From NCBI GenBank assembly GCA_029891345.1, contig CM057002.1:63292777-63356776 (forward strand): a stretch of 64,000 nt of DNA, written 5' to 3'. This DNA is from Dryococelus australis. Lineage: Eukaryota; Arthropoda; Insecta; Phasmatodea; Phasmatidae. Both the position numbers and the translations under genes were made by a program. Shown here piece by piece: positions 13,871 through 25,209 of the stretch; the stretch's first letter is position 1; each line of letters opens with the position of its first letter. The notes beneath the pieces are model-generated. The model did not search any database. It saw only the letters and a list, made by a program, of their open reading frames with translations, and had not been told where the DNA came from.

Positions 13871-13975
13871 AGGCTGTTCATAGTTAATTGAACACATTTT
13901 AGGACTCTGCTTATGATCTAATTTCTTCTCGTACTGTATCACACCGCCTTGTGTAAAATGAGGTAGACTGATTTC
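13871..13975 (+). mobile_element. MITE family copy D (left-end fragment)
   Basis: Starts AGGCTGTTCATAGTTAATTG and follows the left third of copies A and C (a 'gcttatgatcta' block, then a 'gtaaaatgagg' block) for about 105 bp before the similarity fades. No matching right end was found. It lies only 130 bp beyond copy C. Confidence 0.45.
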
Positions 13976-15831
13976 TCGTCTTCTACGTATGTACCCAATA
14001 CATACCTACACACCACAAATACAACTGCCATAGTCACATGGCCAACAATAATCAACGTGTCAGTTTATTCCATAATTTCATAATTTAAAAGACAAGCTCT
14101 TTAATATTAATTAAGTATTTTTGACCAATTTCATTCTAATCAAAATGCATAAAAAATTCGTTAGCGGAAGTATACAAACATCTCAACGCACTTATTTACC
14201 AAACAGTATTCTGGCCTCAAATCCTATGACGATTTTTCTATCCTTGAAGATAAAACTCGTACGGGTACGCTTCCACTGCTAGTTTATATACCGCTAGTTT
14301 ATATAGTGATCTAACATGAACACAACGAAACATCAGTTGTAATTTTCGAGAGCCAAACAAATATAATTTTGTTTTAGTCATCATAATGTACAGTACATGA
14401 TGGACAGCATATCGTATAACACACGACCAGACACTGTGACTGGAACACAGTCAACTCGCCTGCTGATTGGCTAACAGTTAGCCAATATCGGGACTTGTAA
14501 GTATGGTAAGCTTGCGAGGTGTATAACTGACCAATAGAACGCTGGCAAGTGGAAATGCACGAACCAGTATAACAGGCGTTCTCGTGGGTGCGTGTATGTA
14601 TACCATTCGTTTCAAACTTCTCGTGACTACTTGTAAATATGCAAGTAATACGTCATAGGAGCGAGTGTGAGTTTCACTTGTACAATTGGAACGCGATTCA
14701 TTCGACAAGCCGCGCAGGACTCTGATCCCTTTATAAGTATTTAGAGCTCGGATGGATTAATGCCTTGTAGCCAAGCAGAACAAGAGGATGGGTGGATGAG
14801 TTCTGACGAATGTAGCAATCGACACACGAATTATCTGTTTTGGAGTATGTAAAAGATCGCGCAGTCTAGCACGGCACAACACTAACGAGAACTAGTCAAC
14901 GTGCTCGGCGATTGGTAACCCAGAAACTCATAAAAATCCTTTTCCTCCAATTTCTTCAGATTTCAAGTCAGGCCTTTAAAGGTATAAAATGGCCCATTTA
15001 TACTTTATAATGCATATTGAAATATGGACTGAGGCAAATTTATACATTTAAAAAACTGAAATTCGTACAATTTACTTTAGCGCATTTCCATTGGCCACAA
15101 TTTTATTTTGCAGAGAGAAGGCAGGATATACACTATTTGAAATATATGTGCAAAGTTTCCATGTGTGACATGCCGAAAATAGGACATTTCCCACAGTTAA
15201 TGAGCTGTGTGTTAGGTCGTTTACACACACTCATATACTGCCTTGATTTCATGACTACTACCGCAACGATATACGGGAGGGCCAATTTTAGAATTTCATC
15301 AGATTACTAATGATGGGAAGTTTTTAAAATAATTCGGGTCTCTACTCAAGTGTAGTGCGATCAAAGCTTAGAGGAAAACTCATTTACTCTAGAAGACGGA
15401 AGCTGAGCGAATATATTTTCGTTGGTTTCTACAGTTTTCAAGCAAATTGAAATTAGCACTACAAAACCATTGCCAGTAATGTTTGCAGCTAAAAGTTAAC
15501 ACATGTATATTATGAACACAATGGCTAGTAAATCCTCTTTGATAAGTAACGGCGCTCTAACCGAGAAACGGTTATCTTTCTGTAATGTTGGCGACGGCTT
15601 GCCGAACAGAAACGGTTTGTGGAATAGGCCTATTGTAGACATAGTCTACATATTTTATAAAAAGTGCGATGTTAACTTGAAATACACTAACGAGCAGTTG
15701 AATAAGAGATACCAGCCGTGTTGGCGAAATTGCGTTGTAATCGCCCCGTTAAATGGTACAGTACCCAGCCTCGCTTGGATTGGATATCTGCAGACCTTTT
15801 ATTGACCGTTTGAGTAACAGTTGAGCACAAA
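13976..15831. other. AT-rich non-coding DNA, no gene seen
   Basis: Open frames at about 14,480-14,710, 15,017-15,310 and 15,503-15,805 have no recognisable domain. No transposon termini seen. Confidence 0.4.
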
Positions 15832-16834
15832 ATGGGGAAGAGACAAGATATCAGCCCTTGTGGTAGTGGCTAGATATTTTGGGCCAGGCATATGGGGCAC
15901 TCCATCTCTGATGTCGTGCAGGAACTGGAATTTCCATGGGGCCACCATGCCAAGAGTGTACCGTGAGCTCACGGATTCGGATAAAACCACTGCTGCCAGG
16001 GACAGCTATCATGGCGTGCAACGTATGGATGACAGGGTCACTGTCGTCGACTGACTCGGTGGGTAACGCGGACAGACTAGAGTGCAATATATCACTTGCC
16101 AACTCAGTGCTGAACCACAACGACGAGTGAGTAGCTATGCCTTCTAGAACAATCTCTTAGCTATGGGGATCATCTGCTCACCGCACATCGCAAGGCTCAG
16201 CGGTTAACGTGGGCACACGAACACCGCAACTCGACCCACGACACATGGAAATAGCTCGCCTGGATGGACAAGTCAAGGTACACGTTGCTACACGCCGACG
16301 ACAGGGTACGAGTGCGTCGCCATGCACATCAAGGGACGGATCCATTGTGTTTAGTCAGTGTAGGGTTCAGGCCGGTAATGGTGGCATCATCATATGGGAA
16401 CTGTTTACGTGGGGTGAAATGGACCTCCCGGTACACGTGCCGTCGTCCCTCATCGGCGAAAGATACAAGGGCAAGCTGGCAGATCACACACAGTCATTTC
16501 TGCGCCTGCAGCATCCTGTAGGAGACCTTTACTCACAGCAAGAAAATACACCGATCCATCGATCGCAAACTGTAACCTAGTAACTGTAACCTACTCCACG
16601 GACTTTAGGTTCCTTGCCTGACTCCAAACGTTACCCGACCTAAGTCCTATCGAACACGCCTGGGATGCTATAGGGAAGGATATGCGCGCCGTGTATTCTG
16701 CTCCGAACGATTTCCGCGCATGTGGGAGGTAGTGCAGCGATCGTAGCTCCCGACCACTTCCGGTGGCGAAAGGACGAAAGGGAGAGCCATGCGTTACTAG
16801 GTAGGTATTTCTAATTCATCTGCTCATGAGTGTA
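15832..16834 (+). pseudogene. Tc1-like transposase pseudogene (IS630/Tc1/mariner superfamily)
   Basis: The transposase would excise and insert a Tc1-type element at TA sites. Its parts can be followed in order through three frames. They are an N-terminal start (MGKRQDISP), helix-turn-helix-like segments around 15,855-16,010 (VVVARYFG, PRVYRELTDSDKTTAARD), a first catalytic region resembling W-x-D-x-S-R (WMDKSRY, about 16,258), a middle 'W-x-x-F-T-W' segment near 16,400, and a final catalytic region PDLSPIEHAWD near 16,640. Frame changes and stops separate them, so no active enzyme can be made. The right border ends with CATCTGCTCATGAGTGTA (16,817-16,834), typical of an inverted terminus, but I did not find its left partner. 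Length, about 1 kb, matches the family. Confidence 0.85.
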
Positions 16835-18179
16835 AATCAAACAGTATAATGAATGTTTCTGCAGTAACAAATAAAGACCACTCACCTTTAGATGTTACAG
16901 AATGGCAATAAATGGGTACCAATACTAAAATTTTTAAACAAAATGTCATTACCCAAGAAACTGAGCAATGTAAGTTTATATACAAGAGGTTTGCAAGGTG
17001 ATGTTACAAAATCAATTTGAGATAAAGGACCTTCGTTCGAAAACGCTTCAGTCGGAAAATGTAAACCAAAACCGTTTAGAATTGTCTAAGATAGCAGAAT
17101 AAAGAAACCTCAAAGTCTATGTTGTTAAAGCTACAAAGGCTACATTGACAATAATTGCCCAAAATGACGTCTCTCCTCTTTGATGGAACAAAGAGAACGT
17201 CTCAGTAATCTCTATCACATGCGGTCGAGTTTCAAACGGTACAAGCCAAACCAGAGGGTCCCTATCTCAAATTGATGCTTTCGCTTTCGCCAATATCGCC
17301 GGAAGAGAGTGACATCATCACGGAAAACAAACGTGTTGGCATACAATTCTGTTAAGTATAAAGTATGCGAAAATCTGTAGTAATCACATAGTAACTAGTG
17401 ACTTAAAAGTCGTAGCACGCTTCTGATCCAAACAGTATTCGATAAAGAATCCTGTCGACCCGGAAACAACTGTACGCGATGTTTTCTTTCTGAGTGAAAA
17501 GTGAAATCGGAATTGTTAATTAAGAAAAAACTTCCGTATTTTCGAACAATTGCAAGCAAATGAACCTTATTAGGTAGAAATACGGCAGATAACTTTTAAT
17601 AACCCATGTCATAAGTCACAAGAACCAATATTTAGAAAAAGGATTATTACAGATTCCATTTCCTGGACATTAAGCCTGACTACACAGCCAACAAGGTAGA
17701 GGGGGTGATAAGAGCTTCTGGGTGTGGAAACTAATTGAAAACTTCGAAGATCTTACTCGAGGAGAAATAAATATTACGTTTATATAAAAAATAAAGAAAT
17801 AGTAATTATATGTCAGTGGTCTGCGGTATACTACTCGTAAATTCAGGAGTGTTTTTGTTTATACGTATTGTAATTTTTTGAGACTTCGGATATTTTCCTG
17901 AAATAAATACTACATTTTTTTTTGTTAGTCACTGCTCGAGTTACTTGCTCATTTCTTGTCTTCAGTTGCCATCCCTTGTACAACAGAAGAGCCTTTCTTT
18001 GTGGCTGGAGTGTTCTGTACTTGTCAAATATTGTATCGTCATGTTATATGTCATTGTAGGTACCTTTGCCTAGTTCAATAAATAACACTATCAATAATCA
18101 TGATAATAATACTCATAAAGACTTAAAGTGGCTGGCCTAAATTCCGCGACGGTGCAGAACGCAAAGTTCGGTATCTAAA
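16835..18179. other. AT-rich non-coding DNA, no gene seen
   Basis: No open frame with recognisable domain content and no repeat termini seen. Confidence 0.5.
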
Positions 18180-18940
18180 TTTCGGATAGTAAATTCCTTG
18201 AAATGGTCAACCGGCGTATAGTTGAGCGCGAAGGGTTGATGAGTGTGAAGGGGTGAGAACCGGAAGAAGCAGTGCGCAAGTTTACATGCATCGATCTCAC
18301 ATGGAAAGAGACTCGTTTCTCATGCCCCGCACGATCTCGCGGTTTCGCAACGCGGATAGAGTACACTCCCCCCCCCCCCCTCTTAACCACTCCAACCCTC
18401 CTCTACTCACCAACGACCAGTTCCTTGTCTCGGCGTACATTTCCACTCCCTTCCACAAGTCATCGCAATCGGATTCCGCCGCACCGGGGGCGTGATAGGT
18501 GGTGTTGGTTGTGGGGTAAGGGGGTGAATTTATATTCGTTGCCATGGACACGTCGGCGATTGTTCCTAAGAGGCTTAACTTGTTCCGCAGAGCTGCTGAG
18601 TGTGAGAGGGTTAGTGGGAGGGTGAGGACCATGTTGGCGAAGCGTCGAGAGAGGCACAGTCCCTCCGCGGGGAGGGGGTTCAACGTGGGTGGTGGGGGGA
18701 CGGAGACCTGGGGGATTTCTTCTCGACGACCCGTTCGCAGCCGCAAAGCGATTACGCCCCTACGAACGTATCTCTGGTTCAGCGGCTGCGATCTCTTCAT
18801 GCGGCCTCCACAACAGATGTGCCCTGCCGCGTGTGAAAACGCCGACCATGGACCGACGTCGAGTCATGATCTTGCCGCTCCGCACTACGCATCTATTGTC
18901 TATTCGCAGTGTCTTCACACTCCTTGCATCTAACCATTAA
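18180..18940. other. GC-rich segment with C and G tracts, no gene identified
   Basis: A sharp rise in GC and CpG relative to both flanks. Frames are open on both strands (longest about 167 codons, on - strand 18,800-18,297), but composition explains this and the translations show no known domain. As with the 1-950 island, it could be a CpG island near a promoter or a degenerate repeat. Confidence 0.4.
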
Positions 18941-19150
18941 AAAATCGCCCTATTTATAACATCTTTGGTTATTTTCTTCACACGCCATGTTATCACAAGC
19001 TTTTATATTTTTGTTAACGTCAAAGTGCATTATTTTTGGTTAAATTAAGCATTCACATATATTATATCTTCAAACTACAATATTCGTTTTGAATCCAGCC
19101 AACTATACATGCATCTTTATATTAAAGTTTTTTTTTCATTCAATATGCAG

Positions 19151-19342
19151 ATCTTTCTATCAATAGTCGAGTGCCCGTTAAGAGCCGCCCAAATCTCTTC
19201 ACTCACTGCAATAGCGTCTCTGGAGGATCTCGTGGCCAAAATAAATGCTACTGCGTATTTGACCGTGTTTGCCAATCGTTGCATTGTCAATGTACACTCT
19301 GCAGCGAGGTTGGAGGCTGATAGTTCAAACACCTCATCTAAG
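19151..19342 (+). CDS. Candidate internal exon of an unidentified host gene
   Basis: A 192-bp segment (64 codons, phase 0 at both ends) is open and more GC-balanced than its AT-rich flanks. It is preceded by a nine-T run and ATGCAG, a good acceptor-like context, and followed by TCTAAG then GTTCGT, a weak donor. The translation is amphipathic and alanine/leucine-rich (PLRAAQISSLTAIASLEDLV, later TAYLTVFANRCIVNV), suggestive of helical-repeat proteins. I cannot name the family. The nearby open segment at 19,562-19,732 could be the next exon. Alternatives are an old gene fragment or chance. The exon call is inference from borders, phase and composition. Confidence 0.35.
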
Positions 19343-19561
19343 GTTCGTTTATATTACAGTGTTGCATTTCATTTTGTAATAAGGACAAAGTGAATTCACC
19401 TGGCATCCTATTATTGCAACAACTTAAAAAATATAATAACGGTAAACCCCCACCATAAATTTGTTACCTCATATGTCTGAATGTTTCTATCTGTTACCTT
19501 ATCCCTTTTATATTTGCTACCATATATTATTGGGTATTGTGCGTGTTGCCCATCTGAAAGT

Positions 19562-19732
19562 TTTGAAAATAATTCTTTGGAAATTTCAAACTCGAATTAC
19601 TCGAAAACGGTAGGGATTAAGGTACTTATACAAGGCAAACTTTTTCGTCAATTGGAACATGTGGATTCATATGCCAGCCATAAGATCCCACATATGCTAC
19701 CACGTCTTGTCGAATGGCTTGAAACAAAAGTG
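19562..19732 (+). CDS. Weaker candidate exon downstream of 19,151-19,342
   Basis: The frame stays open in the same register as the upstream candidate. It ends at ACAAAAGTG followed by GTAAAC, a plausible donor in phase 0. The protein contains KLFRQLEHVDSYASHKIPHM then LPRLVEWLETK, mixed and helix-like. No convincing acceptor with a pyrimidine tract exists in the right phase; the nearest phase-compatible AG is at 19,620-19,621. The left border is therefore uncertain. No family recognised. Confidence 0.2.
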
Positions 19733-20732
19733 GTAAACGTTATTATTTCCATGAATTAATTTGCTGACAGCGACAGATATTGTAGTGTTTGTAGACTATT
19801 GTACACTTACACGTTATCCAGAAACGCAGTGTTTCATCTTATATACGTTCCACACTATCTGTAATAATCTAGTGTGTCAGATCCAACTTCAAAGACGTGT
19901 GCCGCCCTTGGGAGTCGATTTAGAATATGTGTGGTACATATGTTTTAAACTTCTTTTTTTGTGATTAACCATTAGCCGAAGTTTGTTGGTCGAATTCAGA
20001 TACGTCATGTATATGTTTGGATCCGAAAACTTGAAAACTATTTATTTACACGTAACGGATATATACGTAAGATAGTAAACGTGTGTTTTGGAAAGTACAA
20101 GAAGCAAATAAATATATTTTTTTAATTGCCACCTAATTAGTTAAATTACTTCTAGTACGATGTCTTATGATATTAGAATTATAACGTTATAAGGATATAG
20201 TTTCAATGAAGAAAATAAATGAAAATATGTAAATTAGGCTGTAACGTGATAATGTTCAATAATGTTTCAAAGTGATTCTTAGCCAACCAACTTTCCATTT
20301 TGTTGAGTTAGGTACAGCTATTTGAAAATATAGAGCCAAACAAAACATACACATATGCTTGCGATTGAATTACAGTCCATAATCAAAGCACATAATTACC
20401 TTGCAATTACGAAAAAGTAAAATCTTAATGCGAAGGAAGTATGTCGTCTATGTCACTGTGCATTATTCTGATAACTAAAACAAATTAGAAGCAAACCAAA
20501 ATACATTCAAATCACGAGTTCTGATTCGCCAACATAATCAGCCATCAATGTCAGAACGAAAACCTCTAGCGGCTAGATATTATAGAAATTACACACAAAG
20601 ATTATGTATCGGCCCTTCATGATGATATTATGACAATTATAAATTTAATTTACTTCAATATTTTGGTGGTATGTCAGACATTCAATGTCATCATTTTGTA
20701 CACTTTCCTGGTGAATTTGTGTATTTATGGAC
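19733..20732. other. AT-rich non-coding DNA, no gene seen
   Basis: Nothing recognisable beyond short chance frames. Confidence 0.5.
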
Positions 20733-20890
20733 TTTTCACGGTAAACCGAGCACTTTTAAAACCCCTCCTCTTATTACATGGTATCCATGCACCATACGTA
20801 AATGTAACTTTGACATGAGCCAGATCACTTTATTCATGCACCATACAAATGAAATTCTGGAATAGTTAGGCATGTGAATGTGTAATTTTT
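20733..20890 (+). mobile_element. MITE family copy E (left-part fragment)
   Basis: Begins with TTCACGGTAAACCGAGCAC and follows the family's left half, including a remnant of the 'actttattcatg' block. The right terminus is missing or unrecognisable. Confidence 0.5.
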
Positions 20891-21239
20891 ATAAAAATTC
20901 TTACTATAACGTGAATATAACAAGAAACACTAATCTCACAGGACACAAATTTAAACATTGGACTGAAAAAAGCAGTTTTGCTGTGACCAAAAAATTTCGT
21001 TCGCGACGAGAAAATTCTTTAGTCAATATAGATATGACAGAAGATTTTTGTGGTGATAACAAATTCTTTTTGTTACTCGAATATTTGATGGAAACCACAA
21101 AGTGTCGTTTGCGGACACCAGTAAATCCAGCGTGTTTGTAGACAATAATGTGTTGCAAAGACGCCGCGAACATGAAACGAAGCAATACAGTTTAGTTAGT
21201 TGTTTAGCGGGTTGAGGTCTTTTGTAGGTAGGTATAGAT

Positions 21240-21345
21240 AAAACAACTATTAAACACTAAATTCAAAATCGTCATTAATGGGATTTGAAACTTGTACCTT
21301 TAAACTGCGAGATCAGCATGTTACCATTACACTACCTTGCTCGCC
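21240..21345 (-). mobile_element. tRNA-derived SINE (head region)
   Basis: On the - strand an A-box-like sequence (TAGTGTAATGGTAACATGC, 21,334-21,316) is followed 43 bp later by a B-box-like sequence (GTTTCAAATCCC, 21,291-21,280). That is the internal RNA polymerase III promoter arrangement of tRNA-derived SINEs. The sequence is not a foldable mature tRNA: the acceptor stem is not seen. The exact ends and target-site duplication are not resolved. Confidence 0.6.
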
Positions 21346-22555
21346 TTTAACGTGTGGTCTTATATCATGTAAATAAATTAAATTTAATAAGTGGCACACA
21401 CGACAAAGGCTTGCACACTTCACCTAGCGAAAAAGTTAATTTTCTGGAATCATTTACGTGTAATATTTACATACTTGGAATAAAGGAATTATGTAATCCG
21501 TTCATAAGTACTTAAGAATATCTCTGATGAATTAGTTCGTAATCTGATGCAAACAACCGAACACAGAGAAATATGGCGTCCTGGCCAGACAGAAGGTGGT
21601 CACCTAGAATATTCCAGGGAGCATGCGCAGAATATAACGGATGTAGTTTTGCAGTCGCAGCAACATGTTTTACTGTGGATAACATGAATGTTGTTGCTGC
21701 CAACTTAACATTTCGTGGCAGCCTATAAAAGTTGGTACAATGTAATCAATAAAGAACGGAAATCTTTTCACAAAAACGCTGTTTTTGGAGGGGTCGCTGT
21801 GGGTAAACAGGACGAAGAGGGGGGTGGGGGTAAGCCGACCCCCCTCACTGATCCTCATCCTTTCTCTTTGAAACCCTCCCTCCCAAAGTGCCCTCCTCTC
21901 CCCTTGAAAGGAGTTAGAGTGACAAAGGGGGTATGTTTTCCATTTTGTGGGATTGTAGTGTGTCCCCTATTTCACCTTTTTGAGCGTCTTTATGGTGAAG
22001 CTAGTATAGGCAGGTGCCTTCCATGGGTAGTTACCCTTAGGTCTTAAGTATTACGTCATACATATTAAGTTTTAGTCTTAAGTCGTACTTTCACCACAAT
22101 TGCTACTGCATATCGGGATGTGCGAGCGAGCGCCAACATGCGCGAGCGAGCACGTGCTGAAGTTCCCAGACGACATTGCACCATAAGTACTAATTCGTAC
22201 GGTTATCTTCTTTGTCTATAGTGGCTCAGTCCGCGGTTTTCGCGCGCCCGACCCCTGGTTTGTCAATAAACAAATATGTTAATAAGCACTAATCAGCTTT
22301 CGTGCTAGTCAGTCTACGTGTTATTGGGCACCACACACTGTTTTTTACCAACAACAAAATTTCTCCTTGGAAAGCATTAACCAAACCGTTTTTGTAGCAC
22401 TTAAAATTTTTTTTTTCAGTGTACGTTCACAATACAACGCCACGATATAGGATATAATTCGCTATCAACTTAACTAGGAACCTGTATTGCAATGCGTACG
22501 GTAGTTTATATTTATGCAGTTAAGGGGCAGCGGCTCTCTTAAATATTGGTATAAA
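21346..22555. other. Non-coding DNA with a G/C-tract patch
   Basis: A patch at about 21,785-21,930 is rich in G and C runs and gives an open frame of low complexity. No gene or element recognised. Confidence 0.4.
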
Positions 22556-22585
22556 TAGTGCTCACTTTACTGTGAAACACTTATA
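22556..22585 (+). mobile_element. MITE family right-end fragment (copy F)
   Basis: A lone right-terminus-like sequence, AGTGCTCACTTTACTGTGAA, with no clear partner upstream. Too short to classify beyond resemblance to the family's ends. Confidence 0.35.
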
Positions 22586-23443
22586 GTTGACTGACTTGTT
22601 TGCAAATAGTCAACCTGAAATATAAAGATCATATGTTATATCATAAACTTTCAAACGCTTCCCGGAAAACCTGCCATACAAGTAGTGATTTAGTAGGACA
22701 CTACATATTTATATGACTTTCGTTTATCTGGAATTATTTTAAAAATGACGGTGGTTTAAATATTTCAGCTGGGAATTCTATATCTGCCAAACCTTACAAA
22801 CTATTTCTAGCTAACTTGGTTACTCAACCTGTTGTGAGTATTAAGTGCGCTAATTCAAAACCTCTTCCGTCCGCCATTTTGTATAACAACTTCACCTGAA
22901 GTAATATCGGTTTTTCATAGCATTTTCGAAACCACTGAACCGTTTGCCACCAAATCTGGCACAAAATTATTGTTACTGTATGCCATACGATTCATACAAA
23001 AGTTTAATTCCTTGGGAGTGTATTTTAAACATGGTGACGAGATAAATATTTCATGTTAGAATGTGAAATGTGGTGTACTTTGGAGTAAACATAGAATTAG
23101 GATGGCCTATACGTTGGACGACCACTTAAATTCTGTACCATTCAATAGATAACCTCGGCCACCTCGTTGTGGTAGTACGAATCCTATGTTAAACACCGCG
23201 TGAGAAAATATTAAATTGTATGTTGGCAATATTTGTGATTCAATTAGCAAACAAAGAAATGAATGCTGTTCCAAAGAAAAATGTTTGCTCGGCTATACTC
23301 AGTTCAGGACCCAGTATGTAAGACGCGTAGTAACTCACCTTGGACAACACTACCCTCGTTACAGGGAAACGATTATTTGCCACACCAGCAGTGTAACATA
23401 TTGTACATAACTACACACATATCAAAGGCACTTATTTAATCAT
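22586..23443. other. AT-rich non-coding DNA with a 'CCAAATCTGG' repeat unit
   Basis: Around 22,925-22,995 the segment 'ccaccaaatctggcacaaa' resembles units of the degenerate repeat seen at 34,010-34,680. Otherwise nothing recognised. Confidence 0.45.
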
Positions 23444-23818
23444 TTTCAACTGCAAGTAGGTAGATGAGGGATAGGACAAATCGTGCATACTCAGAAAAGA
23501 TGTCAGGCGTATCAAATCCAGCTAAAAACTATTTATTCAAAAATATTCAAAAATGTTCAAAATCAAAATATCTGTTTTTATTAAGCTGAAAAATAATTCA
23601 AATAATCGAGAATCCCTGAATGGCAATGAGCAAAAAAAAAAAAAAAAAAAGTGTTCAAACTAAGCTGCAGTTAGGAAGTGGTCATGGGTAATTGTCATTA
23701 TTTAAATATCATTACGTGAGATGTATTTAACAGCCTGACTTAACAGTTTAAATAAACGCAGTTTTATAAAAAATAAAATGTTTTGAATTTAGTTCAGAAA
23801 AATTTAACTTGACTGTGT
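23444..23818 (-). repeat. 3' long direct repeat (truncated LTR) of Gypsy element 1
   Basis: About 375 bp match, in direct orientation, the segment 27,661-28,035. Shared blocks include 'actatttattcaaaaatatt', 'aatgttcaaaatcaaaat' and 'taacagtttaaataaacgca'. The two copies bracket the - strand gag-pol remnant, which is why I read them as LTRs. The copies differ by many substitutions and by a poly-A expansion at about 23,632, so the insertion is old. The end at 23,818 abuts RT coding sequence directly, indicating a deletion junction rather than a natural LTR start. Confidence 0.7.
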
Positions 23819-23821
23819 TAC

Positions 23822-23957
23822 GTTCCTGGGCACAGGAAAGTCCATGATAGCAGTTTGCTTATCCGGCGTCCCTTCTGGGGTCAACAGTTGCCCTAAAAAA
23901 GGCACTTCCCCGCGGCAGAAAGGTGACTTTCTTAATTTAACTGTCATTCCGGCGGCT
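23822..23957 (-). pseudogene. pol: Gypsy element 1: reverse transcriptase C-terminal part, cut off by a deletion
   Basis: On the - strand this reads as the end of a Ty3/Gypsy reverse transcriptase: AGMTVKLRKSPFCRGEVPFL, then a glycine and 'LTPEGTPDK', then 'FPVPRNV', the usual entry into the RT-RNase H connection. It is separated from the rest of RT by the 636-bp insertion 23,964-24,599. Coding sequence stops at about 23,822, where the 3' repeat begins. RNase H and integrase are therefore deleted, and the element could not transpose on its own. Confidence 0.85.
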
Positions 23958-23963
23958 GTCAAC

Positions 23964-24599
23964 TGTATTTAGCACGGTGCTAGGGCTGGCTCCTGCGAGG
24001 GTTTCTCAGCGTCGCGCTGAGGCGAGGCGCAGAGTGATCTCGGACAGCCGAGCCTTGTTTTAAATAACACATACCGGGGGATTTGGCGCGAGGTCAGGAA
24101 GGTACTATATGAGCTCAGAGCGTTGGAGGCTATGTGCGCCATCTTGCGTGCCGCTGCCGGAGGCTCTGCCCGTGGACGACAAGACGAGAGGACCGCAGCC
24201 CGTGGTCCACCTTCGACGGCCGACGAGCCCACCGTCGAGAGAGCTGTGCGTCTATGGAGGCAAAGAGGGTAATTATTAAATACCTGGTAGGGCGACTTAA
24301 GGTATGCTAGGGTGCGGGATTTGTGATGGCTTTAAGTTCCCTCCGAGCATAGTTCGCCTTATAAACATCACGCTACATTGATCTTGATTAAGGGCATCAG
24401 CGCCCCTGAGAATCGTATACTTCTTTATTGCAATTGCTTTGATATAGAACCTTATTGGAGACTGAGTCGCCTACTTGAGGTGTGATTGTAATTATTTAGC
24501 TTTTAATAAAAGTAGTCTTTTGTATCCGAGTGCTTATCCTTTGAGCTACCCTTGTTCCTCCTTGTTAATGCGTGGCCTACTCCCTCAGGAGAGGTCACA
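23964..24599 (+). mobile_element. 636-bp solo-LTR-like insertion inside the Gypsy RT
   Basis: The segment splits a reverse transcriptase frame that continues on both sides. It begins TGTATTTAGC and ends GAGGTCACA, so it has TGT...ACA termini. It is flanked by five-base near-repeats, TCAAC (23,959-23,963) and GCAAC (24,600-24,604), consistent with a target-site duplication carrying one change. Inside, on the + strand, are a TATA-like ACTATATGAG (about 24,104) and an AATAAA polyadenylation signal (about 24,505). The GC-rich first half contrasts with the host region. It has no protein frame of note. A solo LTR left by recombination is the simplest reading. Confidence 0.75.
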
Positions 24600-24604
24600 G
24601 CAAC

Positions 24605-25207
24605 GAACTGCAGGTGCTCCAAATGTTCTTCAAAGGTATCCGACATAACGAAAATATCGTCTACGTAACAACGTGTGAACTCGGTACATTCTTCACCTAG
24701 GGTGATCGTCATGCACCTCGTGAACTGTGATTCGGCATTACAAAGGCCAAAAGGTAGCACTTCCAAACATAATTGTGGGTTACGAAACAAAAATGCGGTG
24801 TACTGTTCTGATTCGTCAGTCAGAGGAACTTGCCAGTAGCCATGAGTTAAGTCTATCGTAGACATATGGCGAACTCCCTGGTACAGCCTTAATAGTTCGT
24901 CAGTAGGTCTCGGTCTTTCTCTGGATTTTATTGTAATGCTATTTAGTTTACGTGCATACAAACAGAGTCTGACTGATCCGTCTTTTTTCCTTACGAAGAC
25001 CATAAGATTACAGTACGGGCTCGCTGCAGGTTTCATTAAATTCCACGATAACATAAAATTCGAATAATCTTCCGCTTCTTTTTGCATACTTTGCGGGGAT
25101 CGGGTATGATTTGCAATGAAATACTTGTCCTGGTTCCACTTTTACATAGGCCTTGTACAACTTGTCTCGCCTGGTTAGGCAGTAACAACTGCTCTAAAAC
25201 ATACTTC
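24605..25207 (-). pseudogene. pol: Gypsy element 1: reverse transcriptase N-terminal two thirds
   Basis: This Ty3/Gypsy RT would copy element RNA into DNA in virus-like particles. The - strand frame from 25,087 shows RT blocks in order: 'FVRKKDGSVRLCLYARKLNS', 'PRPTDELL', 'STIDLTHGYWQVPL', 'VLPFGLCNAESQFTR' and the catalytic YVDD box (24,667-24,656). The frame runs into the inserted LTR at 24,599. The usual aspartate in 'CLDARKLN' is tyrosine here, although the catalytic aspartates of YVDD remain. Sequence upstream to 25,207 links to the protease and is less well conserved. Confidence 0.9.
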
Positions 25208-25209
25208 TG

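Noticed and set aside
18297-18800. 167-codon open frame on the - strand
   Set aside because: It is among the longest open frames in the window, but it sits in a C/G-tract island where stops are rare, has open frames opposite it, and shows no recognisable motif.
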